This document shows, piece after piece, positions 52,301-59,596 of a DNA stretch of 64,000 bases (the first letter of the stretch is position 1; each line of letters starts with the position of its first letter). The DNA lies in assembly GCF_900090295.1 (NCBI RefSeq), contig NZ_LT607753.1, positions 496,001-560,000 on the forward strand. Reading direction: 5' to 3'. The stretch is from Micromonospora coxensis. Its GTDB lineage: Bacteria > Actinomycetota > Actinomycetes > Mycobacteriales > Micromonosporaceae. The position numbers were made by a program, and so were the translations under genes. Below the pieces are notes generated by a model. It did not search any database and was not told the DNA's origin. It worked only from the letters and a program-made list of their open reading frames with translations.

Positions 52301-53662
52301 CGGGCCGACCGTGAAGGGGCCCTGCTGGACCGCCTCGCGCAGCTCTGCAGCCGCCATCAGCGGGTCGAGGAAGTCGGCCCGAACGGCCAGCACCACCAGC
52401 GCCGACGGCACCTCCGTCGAGCCGAGCGAGGGCCGGGCCATCGCCTCCAGCGCCCGCACGAACGCCAGCCGATCGGGCTCCGCGTCGGCCGGGTCCGCTG
52501 CGGCGAGCGTGAACAACTCCTCGAACTGGTCCACCACCAGCACTAGGCGGGCCGGGTCCGCCCCGACGGCGCGCAGGGCCTGGGCGGCGATCAGCGCGGC
52601 CCGATCGGGATCGTCGTGCAGGGACCGGAGCACCGACCCCGCGTCAAGGCCGGCGAGGTCGGCTAGGTGCAGGGCGAGTTCGCGTAGCGGGGACGCCGTC
52701 GGGGTGAACACCCGCCGCGGCCAGGCCGCCGAGCCGGCCGCCAGCCGCCCGACGGCGAGCTGGGGGAGCAGCCCGGCCCGCAGCAGCGACGACTTACCCG
52801 CCCCCGAGGCACCGATGACCAGCAGCGGGCCGCCCACCTCCAGCTGCTCGGCCAGCCGTTGCAGCAGCCTGGCCACCAGCTCGCGGCGACCGTAGAACAC
52901 CTCGGCGTGCCGTTCGTCAAACGGGGACAGTCCGAGGTACGGATTGCCGCTCCATCGGGCGGCAGGGCCGGCATCGGTCGCCCCGGGAAGGCGGGTCCGG
53001 GCCTCGACCCGCTCGACGGTGTCCAGGATTCGCCGCACCGACAGCGCCAGCTCACGGGAGCGTTCCTGCTCGACCCGCCCATGTTCCCGGATGCCCCGCA
53101 ACTCCTGCTCGATTTGCCACACCGAGTCGCGTACGGCGGCGAGGACGAAGCCGAACTCGCCGAACTCGCCGCTCAACCGGGACAACGATTCAGCGAGCGC
53201 GTGCTGGAGCTCACGGTCGCCCAGCTCCACTGCGGTGCGCAGCGCCACCTCGATCGCGCCCACCCGGCCCAGCAGCTCAGCGGCCTCGGTACGCAGCTTC
53301 CGGGACTCCTCGTCCTGGCTGGCGAAGGCGGCCTCGATACGCTCCGCGAGGGCCCGCTGCAGCCGCACTGGGTCCGGTTGCCCACCGTCGGCACGCAGTC
53401 GCTCAGTCAGCCGGGTCAGCACGTCGGTCAGCACGTTGGCGCCGACCGAGCCCAGCACGCCGGCGCCGGCCAGCAGCACCGGTCCGGCCACCGTCCCGGC
53501 CGCCACCACTGGCACCACCGCACCGGCGACCAACAGCCCGACCAGCGCAGGTGCCGAAGCTCGCCGCAGGGTGGAACCACTACGTCGCACGGCGTCCGCA
53601 ACGGCGGAGCGTGCCGACGAACCTCGGTCCGCCCCCGGCGGGCCACCCCCGTGGTAGGTCAT
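49319..53662 (-). CDS. STAND-family NTPase with WD40 propeller array
   Basis: The product is about 1447 aa from the ATG of MTYHGGGPPGADRGSSARSA. It has an N-terminal hydrophobic Gly/Ala segment (ALVGLLVAGAVVPVVAAGTV) and a coiled region to about residue 240. The nSTAND1 module follows: NPYLGLSPFDERHAEVFYGR, Walker A LLVIGASGAGKSSLLRAG, Walker B LVLVVDQFEELFTLAA. After a TM helix (TTGALVLLLLASLIATGLAV) there are about 14 WD40 repeats (AFSPDGRTLAVGAANGTIAL-WDVGD type). Such proteins sense ligands via the propeller and signal through the NTPase; several are anti-phage or stress sensors. Confidence 0.92.
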   Translation of the reverse strand: MTYHGGGPPGADRGSSARSAVADAVRRSGSTLRRASAPALVGLLVAGAVVPVVAAGTVAGPVLLAGAGVLGSVGANVLTDVLTRLTERLRADGGQPDPVRLQRALAERIEAAFASQDEESRKLRTEAAELLGRVGAIEVALRTAVELGDRELQHALAESLSRLSGEFGEFGFVLAAVRDSVWQIEQELRGIREHGRVEQERSRELALSVRRILDTVERVEARTRLPGATDAGPAARWSGNPYLGLSPFDERHAEVFYGRRELVARLLQRLAEQLEVGGPLLVIGASGAGKSSLLRAGLLPQLAVGRLAAGSAAWPRRVFTPTASPLRELALHLADLAGLDAGSVLRSLHDDPDRAALIAAQALRAVGADPARLVLVVDQFEELFTLAAADPADAEPDRLAFVRALEAMARPSLGSTEVPSALVVLAVRADFLDPLMAAAELREAVQQGPFTVGPMSESELAAAIAGPAAEAGVTVAPELLDAVLHDLRGVGGFDVGVLPLLSEAMRVTWEHREGDRLTVLGYRRAGGVSEAVQTSAEAVYGRLDDDLRTTAQQVFTSLTVPTRDGRLARRRLDRADLHRLCGETGRVDTVVDAFTRERLLMAADHGIEISHDALLTTWSRLRTWLDSDRADRTRQHELLTAADTWEQHDRNASYLYVGDNLDATVRAVARWQADPERHPALTAAATDFLDRSVRAQRRSQLARRVTTGALVLLLLASLIATGLAVLGQREAQQQQRAATAGALLDQAENLRDNAPQLALMLALAADRLHHDRSSTASLIASLLAPYAGTLAGHRGAVTALAFRPDGQMLATSGADGRVLLWDPGAMRKTGELDGTPRVDAVAFSPDGRTLAVGAANGTIALWDVGDSAQPRRIATTATSQPAVVSSIAFSPDGRQLAVGDGGGGLTLWGVTDPTRPRRAADLTGHSGWVSAVAFSPDGQVLVSGDLGGRAFVWDVVRARRVGQLAGHHDGVGAFGFGSDGRRLASGGGDGILLWELTDPVRPRRLGHLTGPTGGVRALRLTGRNDQYVIGVGADRSVQRWDVTDPARPVRSTLVPLTRTTWVNAVAVSPDGQSVATASADSTVVLWRAGAGAGLSARYRLGDHDGEVRAVRFRGDGRLLATGGADGRTNLWELADRAQPRRRGQLAAHPRGVYAVDFSPDGRTLATGGQDGAALWDVGTPTAARELARLPGHPGPVTSLAFRPDRDAGRLLAVGGGDGTTALWDVTDPAAARRLSALTGHLAGVSAVAFSPDGETLAVGSFDGTATLWAVGDPSRPRQLSRLTAHTSQVTTLAFAPTGNTLATGSLDTSVMLWDVRDPAQPTVIGAPLPNHSGWVRAVAFSPDGHHLATGGNDKTTALVEVSDPARPQGLIAARSQRAVILSVAFSPDSRTLATGGADKLVYLWTLAEITDAQVNPVAQACARAGRGLDRQEWARHVPNLPYEQTCP

Positions 53663-53775
53663 CGATGGCACGATATCGAAGGGTGTCCGTCCGATCAACG
53701 CACGGTAGCGGCGACCGTCCGCGCGCCGTTCGTGTACGCCCGCCGGAACGACACACCCGATCCGGTTACTGGCGC

Positions 53776-53997
53776 TCAGTAACGTTCGAAGACGTGGCGA
53801 CGCTGGATCTCGAAGCGGAGCGGGCTGATGTCGTACTCGATCTCCCCCCAGCTTGCGCACGACGGCGAAGCCCGTAAGTCCGGTTTCTTCGCTGGCCTCG
53901 CGCAGCGCCGCGTCCGCCGGGCCTCACCCGGGTGGACGCTGCCGCCCGGCACCTGGATGCCTACCTCCTCGTAGCTGAAGTGGGTGTGCCGCAGGAC
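53776..53997 (-). pseudogene. Nudix hydrolase fragment, frameshifted
   Basis: The minus strand reads LRHTHFSYEEVGIQVPGGSV and HPGE, then after a 1-nt shift ALREASEETGLTGFAVVRKL. After a second shift it reads EIEYDISPLRFEIQRRHVFE and RY followed by a stop. Joined, it contains a full Nudix box (GG-x5-E-x7-RE-x2-EE-x-G). The N-terminus is missing where the Imm53-like gene begins. Confidence 0.75.
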
Positions 53998-54045
53998 CTA
54001 CCCTTACCTGACGGTTACGGCCACCGCGAGATCAAGGACTACGGG

Positions 54046-54393
54046 GTGCATGATCACGATGAGCTGGCGCCGGGGGTCTGGACCTGGCTGCAAGCCTGGT
54101 ACACGACTCAGTGCGATGGCGAATGGGAACACGAATACGGCATTCAGATTGAGACGGTCGACAACCCCGGCTGGTCGGTCCGCATCGACCTTGGCGATAC
54201 GGCGCTGTCGGGGATGCCCTACGAGAGGCAGGAGCTCCATCGCAGCGAGCACGAGTGGGTCATGACCTGGGTCGAGAAAGACCAGTTCCGGGCAGCGTGC
54301 GGACCAGTGAACCTCGGCGAGGCTCTACATCAGTTCCGGCGGTGGGCCGAAACTACGACCCGCGAGCCCGGGCACCGGCTTGACCAGATGTAG
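54046..54393 (+). CDS. Imm53-family immunity-like protein
   Basis: The product is 115 aa from a GTG with AAGGA 8 nt upstream; the longer frame upstream overlaps the Nudix relic. Signature: WLQAWYTTQCDGEWEHEYGI, QIETVDNPGWSVRIDLGDTA and FRAACGPVNLGEALHQFRRW, typical of Imm53 immunity proteins. No cognate toxin gene is present, so it is an orphan immunity gene or acts in trans. Confidence 0.8.
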   Translation: MHDHDELAPGVWTWLQAWYTTQCDGEWEHEYGIQIETVDNPGWSVRIDLGDTALSGMPYERQELHRSEHEWVMTWVEKDQFRAACGPVNLGEALHQFRRWAETTTREPGHRLDQM

Positions 54394-54511
54394 AAGCGTC
54401 TACTTCACCGGCGGCTGGCCGGGTCCCCCGTGTCGGCTAAATGCCCGATCCAGGTCGTACACGCTGTCGGTTCTGGCCCCGGTTGGCTGGTCGGACGTCA
54501 GGGACGTGCAG

Positions 54512-56176
54512 CTACACGCCCGATCCCTGGCTTGTTTCACCGGGGTGCGCGAGTGCTGCGTGGTCAGGCTGGAGGGCGGTCGCCAACTGATCCAGGCCCA
54601 GCGAACCCAGTTCCAGCGCTCGGCGATGGAATGCGCGCCGGTCGCCGGGGAAGGACGAGCGGCCGGCCAGCCACACGCGCTCGCCCACCTTGTAGGCCAG
54701 CGCCTGTCCTGGCCGGCCCAGGTAGCGCCCGAGTTCGGCGGAGGCGTACGGCCCTTGGTGACAGCGGCCCCGCAGCAGCTCCAGCGCAGCGTCCGGCGTC
54801 CACACTGCTCCGTCACCGGAGGGCATCGGCAGTCGTAGGTGCAGGCCGATGTCGAGCACAATCCGGGCCGCCCGCAGGAGCTGCATGTAGAGGTGTCCCA
54901 GTCGCGCGCCCGGCTGTTCGTAGAGCCCGAGTTCGTCCATGAACCGCTCCGCGTACAGTGCCCAGCCCTCCTGGCTGCCGGAGAGGCCGCCGAGCAGGTT
55001 CAGCCGCTGCCCGAGACCTCCCCGGCAGACCTCGGAGCCGAGGTGGAGGTGGTGGCCGGGGACGCCCTCGTGGTAGGCGGTGCTGTAGGCGTACCAGGTG
55101 GGGAAGCTGGCTGCGTCCTCCGGGAGGGACCACCAGACCCGACCCGGCCGCGTCAGATCCCGCGTCGGCCCGATATAGGCGGTGCCGGACGACGTGGTCA
55201 ACCGCGACTCGATGTGCCGCAGCGGGGCGGGGATGTCGAAGTGCACGGCGTCCAGCCGCTCGATGGCGGTCTCCAGCAGCTCCTGCAGCCACGCGGCGAA
55301 CGCCTCCCTGCTGTGCAGGGTGCCGGGTGCGTCGGGGCCGGCGAGCCAGGCAAGCACCTCGGGCACACTCCCGCCCAGGGCCTTCGCTTCCGCGATCAGC
55401 TCCGCCTCTGTCGATCTGAACTCGTCCCAGCCCCAGTCGTACAGCTCGTGCAGGTCAGGCTGGGCCGCGAGGAAGGTGCGCACCCAGAGGGCGTACCGCT
55501 GCTGGCCGAACGCTTCCTCGTCAACGGCCCGCGGCGCCAGGTCCGCGGTCAGCATCTGGGCCAGTTTCCGGTACGCCTCTCGCGCGTCCGCCGCTGCAGC
55601 CTGCAACGACGCCCGCTGACGCCCCTCGCCGTAGCGGTCCACCAGGGCGACATCGTCGTCGATCCAGTTACGGCAGCGCTGCGTCACGAGCTCTACCTGA
55701 CGCCGCGCCGGCACATGTCCGCGCTCCGCGGCGAGTAGGAGGCTGCGGGCGTACCCGTCCAGGGCCGTGGGGATCGCGGCCATTCGTGCGCCGACACGAG
55801 CCCAGCCCTCCTCGAAGGCCGCATCCTCGGCGTCGCGGCGGGGAACCGCGGCCTCGACGGCCTGGCGGATGAGCTGAAGCGGACCGGTGGCCGCCGCGTG
55901 CAGTTCGCGCAGGTCCTCCCCGGCGTCGTGGAAGGCGATACGGGTTTGCAGCCGTTCGGCGAGGTGGGCGTGCAGCGGGGTCGCGGCCGGCAGCGCGTCA
56001 CCCGAGATCTCGAGCTCGCGCAGGGCGCGGGCCGCGAGGTCGGCGCGGGCCTGGTGGCCCTCCGGGCTGTAGTCGGTGAGCCCGTCGACATCCTGCTCGC
56101 CAGCGTCGACGACCGCTGTGCAGGGGTCGAGGGCGGCCATATCGCACAGGAGCCGATCCACGAAGCCCTCGATCAT
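54512..56176 (-). CDS. DUF885 family protein (putative zinc metallohydrolase)
   Basis: The product is about 554 aa from the ATG of MIEGFVDRLLCDMAALDPCT. It is all-helical with the metal motif YSTAYHEGVPGHHLHLGSEV (H-E-x-x-P-G-H-H, about residues 385-396) and the downstream GSQEGWALYAERFMDELGLY motif containing the second Glu. These are the hallmarks of DUF885, related to M2/M3-type peptidases. It is cytoplasmic (no signal peptide) and probably a peptidase or deacylase. It is monocistronic. Confidence 0.9.
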   Translation of the reverse strand: MIEGFVDRLLCDMAALDPCTAVVDAGEQDVDGLTDYSPEGHQARADLAARALRELEISGDALPAATPLHAHLAERLQTRIAFHDAGEDLRELHAAATGPLQLIRQAVEAAVPRRDAEDAAFEEGWARVGARMAAIPTALDGYARSLLLAAERGHVPARRQVELVTQRCRNWIDDDVALVDRYGEGRQRASLQAAAADAREAYRKLAQMLTADLAPRAVDEEAFGQQRYALWVRTFLAAQPDLHELYDWGWDEFRSTEAELIAEAKALGGSVPEVLAWLAGPDAPGTLHSREAFAAWLQELLETAIERLDAVHFDIPAPLRHIESRLTTSSGTAYIGPTRDLTRPGRVWWSLPEDAASFPTWYAYSTAYHEGVPGHHLHLGSEVCRGGLGQRLNLLGGLSGSQEGWALYAERFMDELGLYEQPGARLGHLYMQLLRAARIVLDIGLHLRLPMPSGDGAVWTPDAALELLRGRCHQGPYASAELGRYLGRPGQALAYKVGERVWLAGRSSFPGDRRAFHRRALELGSLGLDQLATALQPDHAALAHPGETSQGSGV

Positions 56177-56317
56177 GGGGGCAATGCTAAGGCCTTGCCC
56201 TAGCTGTACTGCTCTGGTGTCGCATCCACCGGGTGTCCCGCCGGCGACACCCGCTTGGCTGTCAGAGTGCGGACACGCAGGTCGGGACTGTCGCATGAAT
56301 AGTGCACACTGCCGGGG

Positions 56318-56845
56318 GTGAAAGCCTCTCGGCCCCAGAAGCCCCTCAACCCCAAGGCCGCCCTCCTCGGGTTGATGCTCGGCGTCGTGGCCGTCATCGT
56401 GTGCTGCGGCGTCATGTTCGGCGACGACGACGAGAAGGACAAAGTCTCCGCCATATCGACGAGCGCCCCGGCCTCGACGAGCGCCGCCCCGCAGCAGCTC
56501 GCCTCGCTCGCGCCGTCCCCCTCGCCCACCCGCACCGCCTCGCCGAAGCCGTCGCCGAGCGTCTACTACGCCGACTGCGACGCTGTCGCCGATGCGGGCC
56601 TATACAGAATCACGAAGGGCTCGCCCGGGTACCGCAAGGCCTTGGACCGCAACGGCGACGGCATCGCCTGCAACCTCAAGGACGACCCGGACTACGTCGA
56701 TGACTCTTCCGGCGGCGACTCCAGCGACGTGTACTACGCGAACTGCTCGGAGGCGCGAGCGGCCGGGGCGGCGCCGCTGCACCGTGGCGACCCCGGCTAC
56801 TCCCGCAAGCTGGACCGCGACGGCGACGGTACCGCCTGCGAGTGA
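56318..56845 (+). CDS. membrane-anchored protein with two Excalibur domains
   Basis: This 175-aa protein starts at a GTG. A basic N-terminus is followed by one TM helix (AALLGLMLGVVAVIVCCGVM), a Ser/Pro/Thr-rich linker and two Excalibur domains. Each has the Ca-binding loop: YYADCDAV...YRKALDRNGDGIACN and YYANCSEA...YSRKLDRDGDGTACE. It is extracellular. Excalibur modules are common in Gram-positive surface proteins, but the function here is unknown. Confidence 0.9.
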   Translation: MKASRPQKPLNPKAALLGLMLGVVAVIVCCGVMFGDDDEKDKVSAISTSAPASTSAAPQQLASLAPSPSPTRTASPKPSPSVYYADCDAVADAGLYRITKGSPGYRKALDRNGDGIACNLKDDPDYVDDSSGGDSSDVYYANCSEARAAGAAPLHRGDPGYSRKLDRDGDGTACE

Positions 56846-57030
56846 TGTCCGACATGACAACGCATCGCGCGTCTGATCGTGGATTTCGCATGGCAGGTCA
56901 CCCGGGCTGCGGCTCGTCGTACCTTCGCGCGTCACACGAGGATTTGACCTTTTGCTGATAGTCGAGACAGCCGGGAGTACACGGACCGTATCGTCGAGTG
57001 AACGAGGGCGTGACGAGGTGAGGAGGCAGG

Positions 57031-58077
57031 GTGGTGGCAGTGAGGATCGCGACCTTCAACGCCAACAACCTGTTCTCTCGCTGGTCGTTCCAGGCCGAAC
57101 TTCCCCGAACTGTGGCGCATCTTCCCCGAGCCGAGATCGCCGCAGAAGCCCCCGATGCAGTGAGTGCTCAGGGCAGTGGGCAACCGTCGGTGGTCGAGGT
57201 GGTCCTACCTGACGGCACCCGCATGAGCGGAGTCCTGCGCACCTTCCGCGGCAAACTCGTCAAGGGCAAGGATCCGAAAGCCCGCGAATGGATCGCCCGA
57301 CGCATCGCCGCTCTGAACGCCGATGTGTTGTGCCTGCAGGAGGTCGAAGACCAGGACGCCCTGGACACGTTCCACCGCGATGACCTACGCCCTCTTGGTG
57401 TCGACTACCGCTACCGCGTAGTCGTGGAAGGCAACGACCCCCGCCGCATCGATGTCGCCATCTGCTCCCGGCTGCCGATCACCCGCATCAGCTCCTGGCG
57501 GTACTGGCCCGACCGCACCGGCGAACCCGTGTTCGGCCGTGACCTGCTCCAAGCACAGATCACCACCCCGGACGGCACAGCACTACACGTCTTCGTCAAC
57601 CACCTCAAGAGCAACTTCATCGCCGACGAACACACCCTCACCCCCGCCGAGATCACCGCCGCCCGCCACGCGATCAACCGACGACGCACCGAGCAGGCCA
57701 CCGCCATCACCCAGATCCTGCGCCGACAGCGACTCACTCGCCGCATCGTGATCACCGGCGACCTCAACGACACACCCCACGCCGCCACCCTCACCCCCCT
57801 ACGCCAGGCGAACCTCACCGAACAGATCCACCAGGGCACCACCACCGCCGGCCCCGACCGCAACGGCCACCTCATCGACGACGCCTTCACCGACCTGTCC
57901 CCCACCATCTGGACCCACCGCCACCGCGCCAAAGGCATCACCACCTTCGCCCTCTACGACCAGATCTGGACCAGCCCCGACCTGACCGTCACCACCGCAC
58001 ACGTCATGCGCCGCACCCAGATCAGCGGCGACGGATCCGACCACGACCCCGCATACATCGACCTCGCCCTGGCCTGA
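57031..58077 (+). CDS. endonuclease/exonuclease/phosphatase family protein
   Basis: This 348-aa protein starts at a GTG: VAVRIATFNANNLFSRW (N binding). It has VLCLQEVEDQDALDTF (catalytic E), VFVNHLKSN, RIVITGDLNDTPHAATL (D and N) and ISGDGSDHDPAYIDLAL (SDH motif). All active-site residues of the DNase I/EEP superfamily are present. There is no signal peptide, so it is cytoplasmic. It is probably a nuclease or phosphodiesterase; the substrate is not inferable. Confidence 0.9.
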   Translation: MVAVRIATFNANNLFSRWSFQAELPRTVAHLPRAEIAAEAPDAVSAQGSGQPSVVEVVLPDGTRMSGVLRTFRGKLVKGKDPKAREWIARRIAALNADVLCLQEVEDQDALDTFHRDDLRPLGVDYRYRVVVEGNDPRRIDVAICSRLPITRISSWRYWPDRTGEPVFGRDLLQAQITTPDGTALHVFVNHLKSNFIADEHTLTPAEITAARHAINRRRTEQATAITQILRRQRLTRRIVITGDLNDTPHAATLTPLRQANLTEQIHQGTTTAGPDRNGHLIDDAFTDLSPTIWTHRHRAKGITTFALYDQIWTSPDLTVTTAHVMRRTQISGDGSDHDPAYIDLALA

Positions 58078-58582
58078 CGACCACGAGGACCACGCAAGCC
58101 TTGGCCGGGGCCGTGTTTCGCGCAATCGGGTCGGCCGGGTTGGCACGAACAGCCCTGCCGCGCTGTCCGCCGCGGCCGGCCCGTTGAACCAGTCGGCCAC
58201 GTCGTCCCCGACGTCTATCTACGTCGTGTCGTCACACGACCTCAACCAACCTCCCTGGGCAGTACACCTAGCACGCGATAACGCCGCAGTCGTACACCTG
58301 GGGCAACCGCCGGTGATCACCCGCCTTGGGCCGAAGGGATGTCGGATAGCCGACCCGACACGGCCAGCAGCACCCCGGCGCGCCCCCGCAGTAGCTACCC
58401 TGCCGGGAACGAACCGCACCCGGCTACCTCGCCGCCGCCTTGGCCGCCCCGCTCGCTGGACGGCGGCGAAGGGCTCACCGTCGACTCGTCGCCCATCGCC
58501 GCGCCATCCAGAGGCCGGGGTTGTCCGAGGGAAGGGCTAGCGTCGCGAGCGTTCTGTTGTCCGGCTGAGGAGGGGATCATAA
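58078..58582. other. 505-bp intergenic region before the defence-like operon
   Basis: A minus-strand fragment reading VADWFNGPAAADSAAGLFVP (about 58130-58205) may be a gene relic; otherwise no credible ORF is seen. The last 30 bp contain the ribosome site AGGAGGGG used by the operon's first gene (GTG at 58583). The operon promoter is presumably here but no consensus stands out. Confidence 0.4.
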
Positions 58583-59596
58583 GTGGCAGCAGCGCTTAGT
58601 CATGTGCCAGCCCAATTCGGGCTGACAGATTCACCTCTTCGCCGAGCAGAACCGGCCCCGTGGATTGCCCCGCTGCTGGCGCTTGGTACTCGCGCTGCGC
58701 GCTATGCCGATGCACATCTCGGCCGGCAACTCATTGTCGCCATCTCTGTTCCCCGCCGTGACTTCGCTGCCGTGCTCATTGGTTGCGGATGGGTGGTGGC
58801 TCGCCCGGCGCAACCGCTACGGCCTCCGATGGAGATTCTTCGGGAGACCGTCCCCGGCGCGTTAGTCCGCGTAGTGACCGAGCACAAGGTCATCGTCGAC
58901 CGTTTCGTAGCTCTGAACGAGTCGACGACGCCACATCGTCTCTGCCTCGCCAACTTCTCGCAGTGGCAACTTACGCACGTTCGAGAACTGCGCGTACTTA
59001 ACGGGCCGCAGGAGCCCGTCACGACGGCGCGTCCACATGCCGGTGCTCTCGGTCGAATGGCACACCTGCAGCAGACGTGGAGCTCGCGGCTCGCATCGCC
59101 AGCGGCGGACCTGGCGATCGTGGGCACGCTGGCCTGGCTTCGCGAGGAACTCGGCGCCTTCCTATGCGCTGAAGGCGAAGATCCCGACCGGACTACGAAA
59201 CTGGCCTACGACCTCGCCAAGGCCTCGGCCAAGCACAAGCCCTACAGGGTGGACGTGGGGCATGGCTCGCTGGCAGATGTGATCTTGCCGAAGGACACGA
59301 AGGTGTCGACCTGGTTCACCAGGCTCTATCCCTCCTCTCGGCTGGAAGATCAGCTCCCGCTGCCCAAGGACCTGACAGCAGTGGTGCTCGATGGCAGCAG
59401 CGCCATCAAGCACCTCGCCGAGATTGAAGCCCCGGTTGTCATCTGTATTCTCGACCGGTCGGTGGCCGATGAGGTCGCCGCCGAGCTGATCGTGCAGCTT
59501 CGCAACACCCGTGGTGAGCCGGTCGCGACCCGCGAGGATCTCGGGTGGAGCCAACCGGCTGGAATTGAGGCTCTGGCGTTCACGGTGGCGCTATGA
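58583..59596 (+). CDS. operon gene 1: unknown protein, possible split DrmE N-terminal half
   Basis: This 337-aa protein starts at a GTG 9 nt after AGGAGG. It begins AAALSHVPAQFGLTDSPLRR, AEPAPWIAPLLALGTRAARY, IVAISVPRRDFAAVLIGCGW, VVARP. The C-terminal part KDLTAVVLDGSSAIKHLAEI, EAPVVICILDRSVADEVAAE resembles a helicase-like Rossmann fold with VVLDGSS where a DExx would be. The layout resembles the start of DISARM DrmE, a much longer protein in canonical systems (from memory, not verified). It overlaps gene 2 by 4 nt (ATGA). Confidence 0.7.
   Translation: MAAALSHVPAQFGLTDSPLRRAEPAPWIAPLLALGTRAARYADAHLGRQLIVAISVPRRDFAAVLIGCGWVVARPAQPLRPPMEILRETVPGALVRVVTEHKVIVDRFVALNESTTPHRLCLANFSQWQLTHVRELRVLNGPQEPVTTARPHAGALGRMAHLQQTWSSRLASPAADLAIVGTLAWLREELGAFLCAEGEDPDRTTKLAYDLAKASAKHKPYRVDVGHGSLADVILPKDTKVSTWFTRLYPSSRLEDQLPLPKDLTAVVLDGSSAIKHLAEIEAPVVICILDRSVADEVAAELIVQLRNTRGEPVATREDLGWSQPAGIEALAFTVAL

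Noticed and set aside
53663..53860. N-terminal extension of the STAND protein to 53860
   Set aside because: The extension is a shifted reading of the Nudix relic; the ATG at 53662 gives a natural N-terminus.
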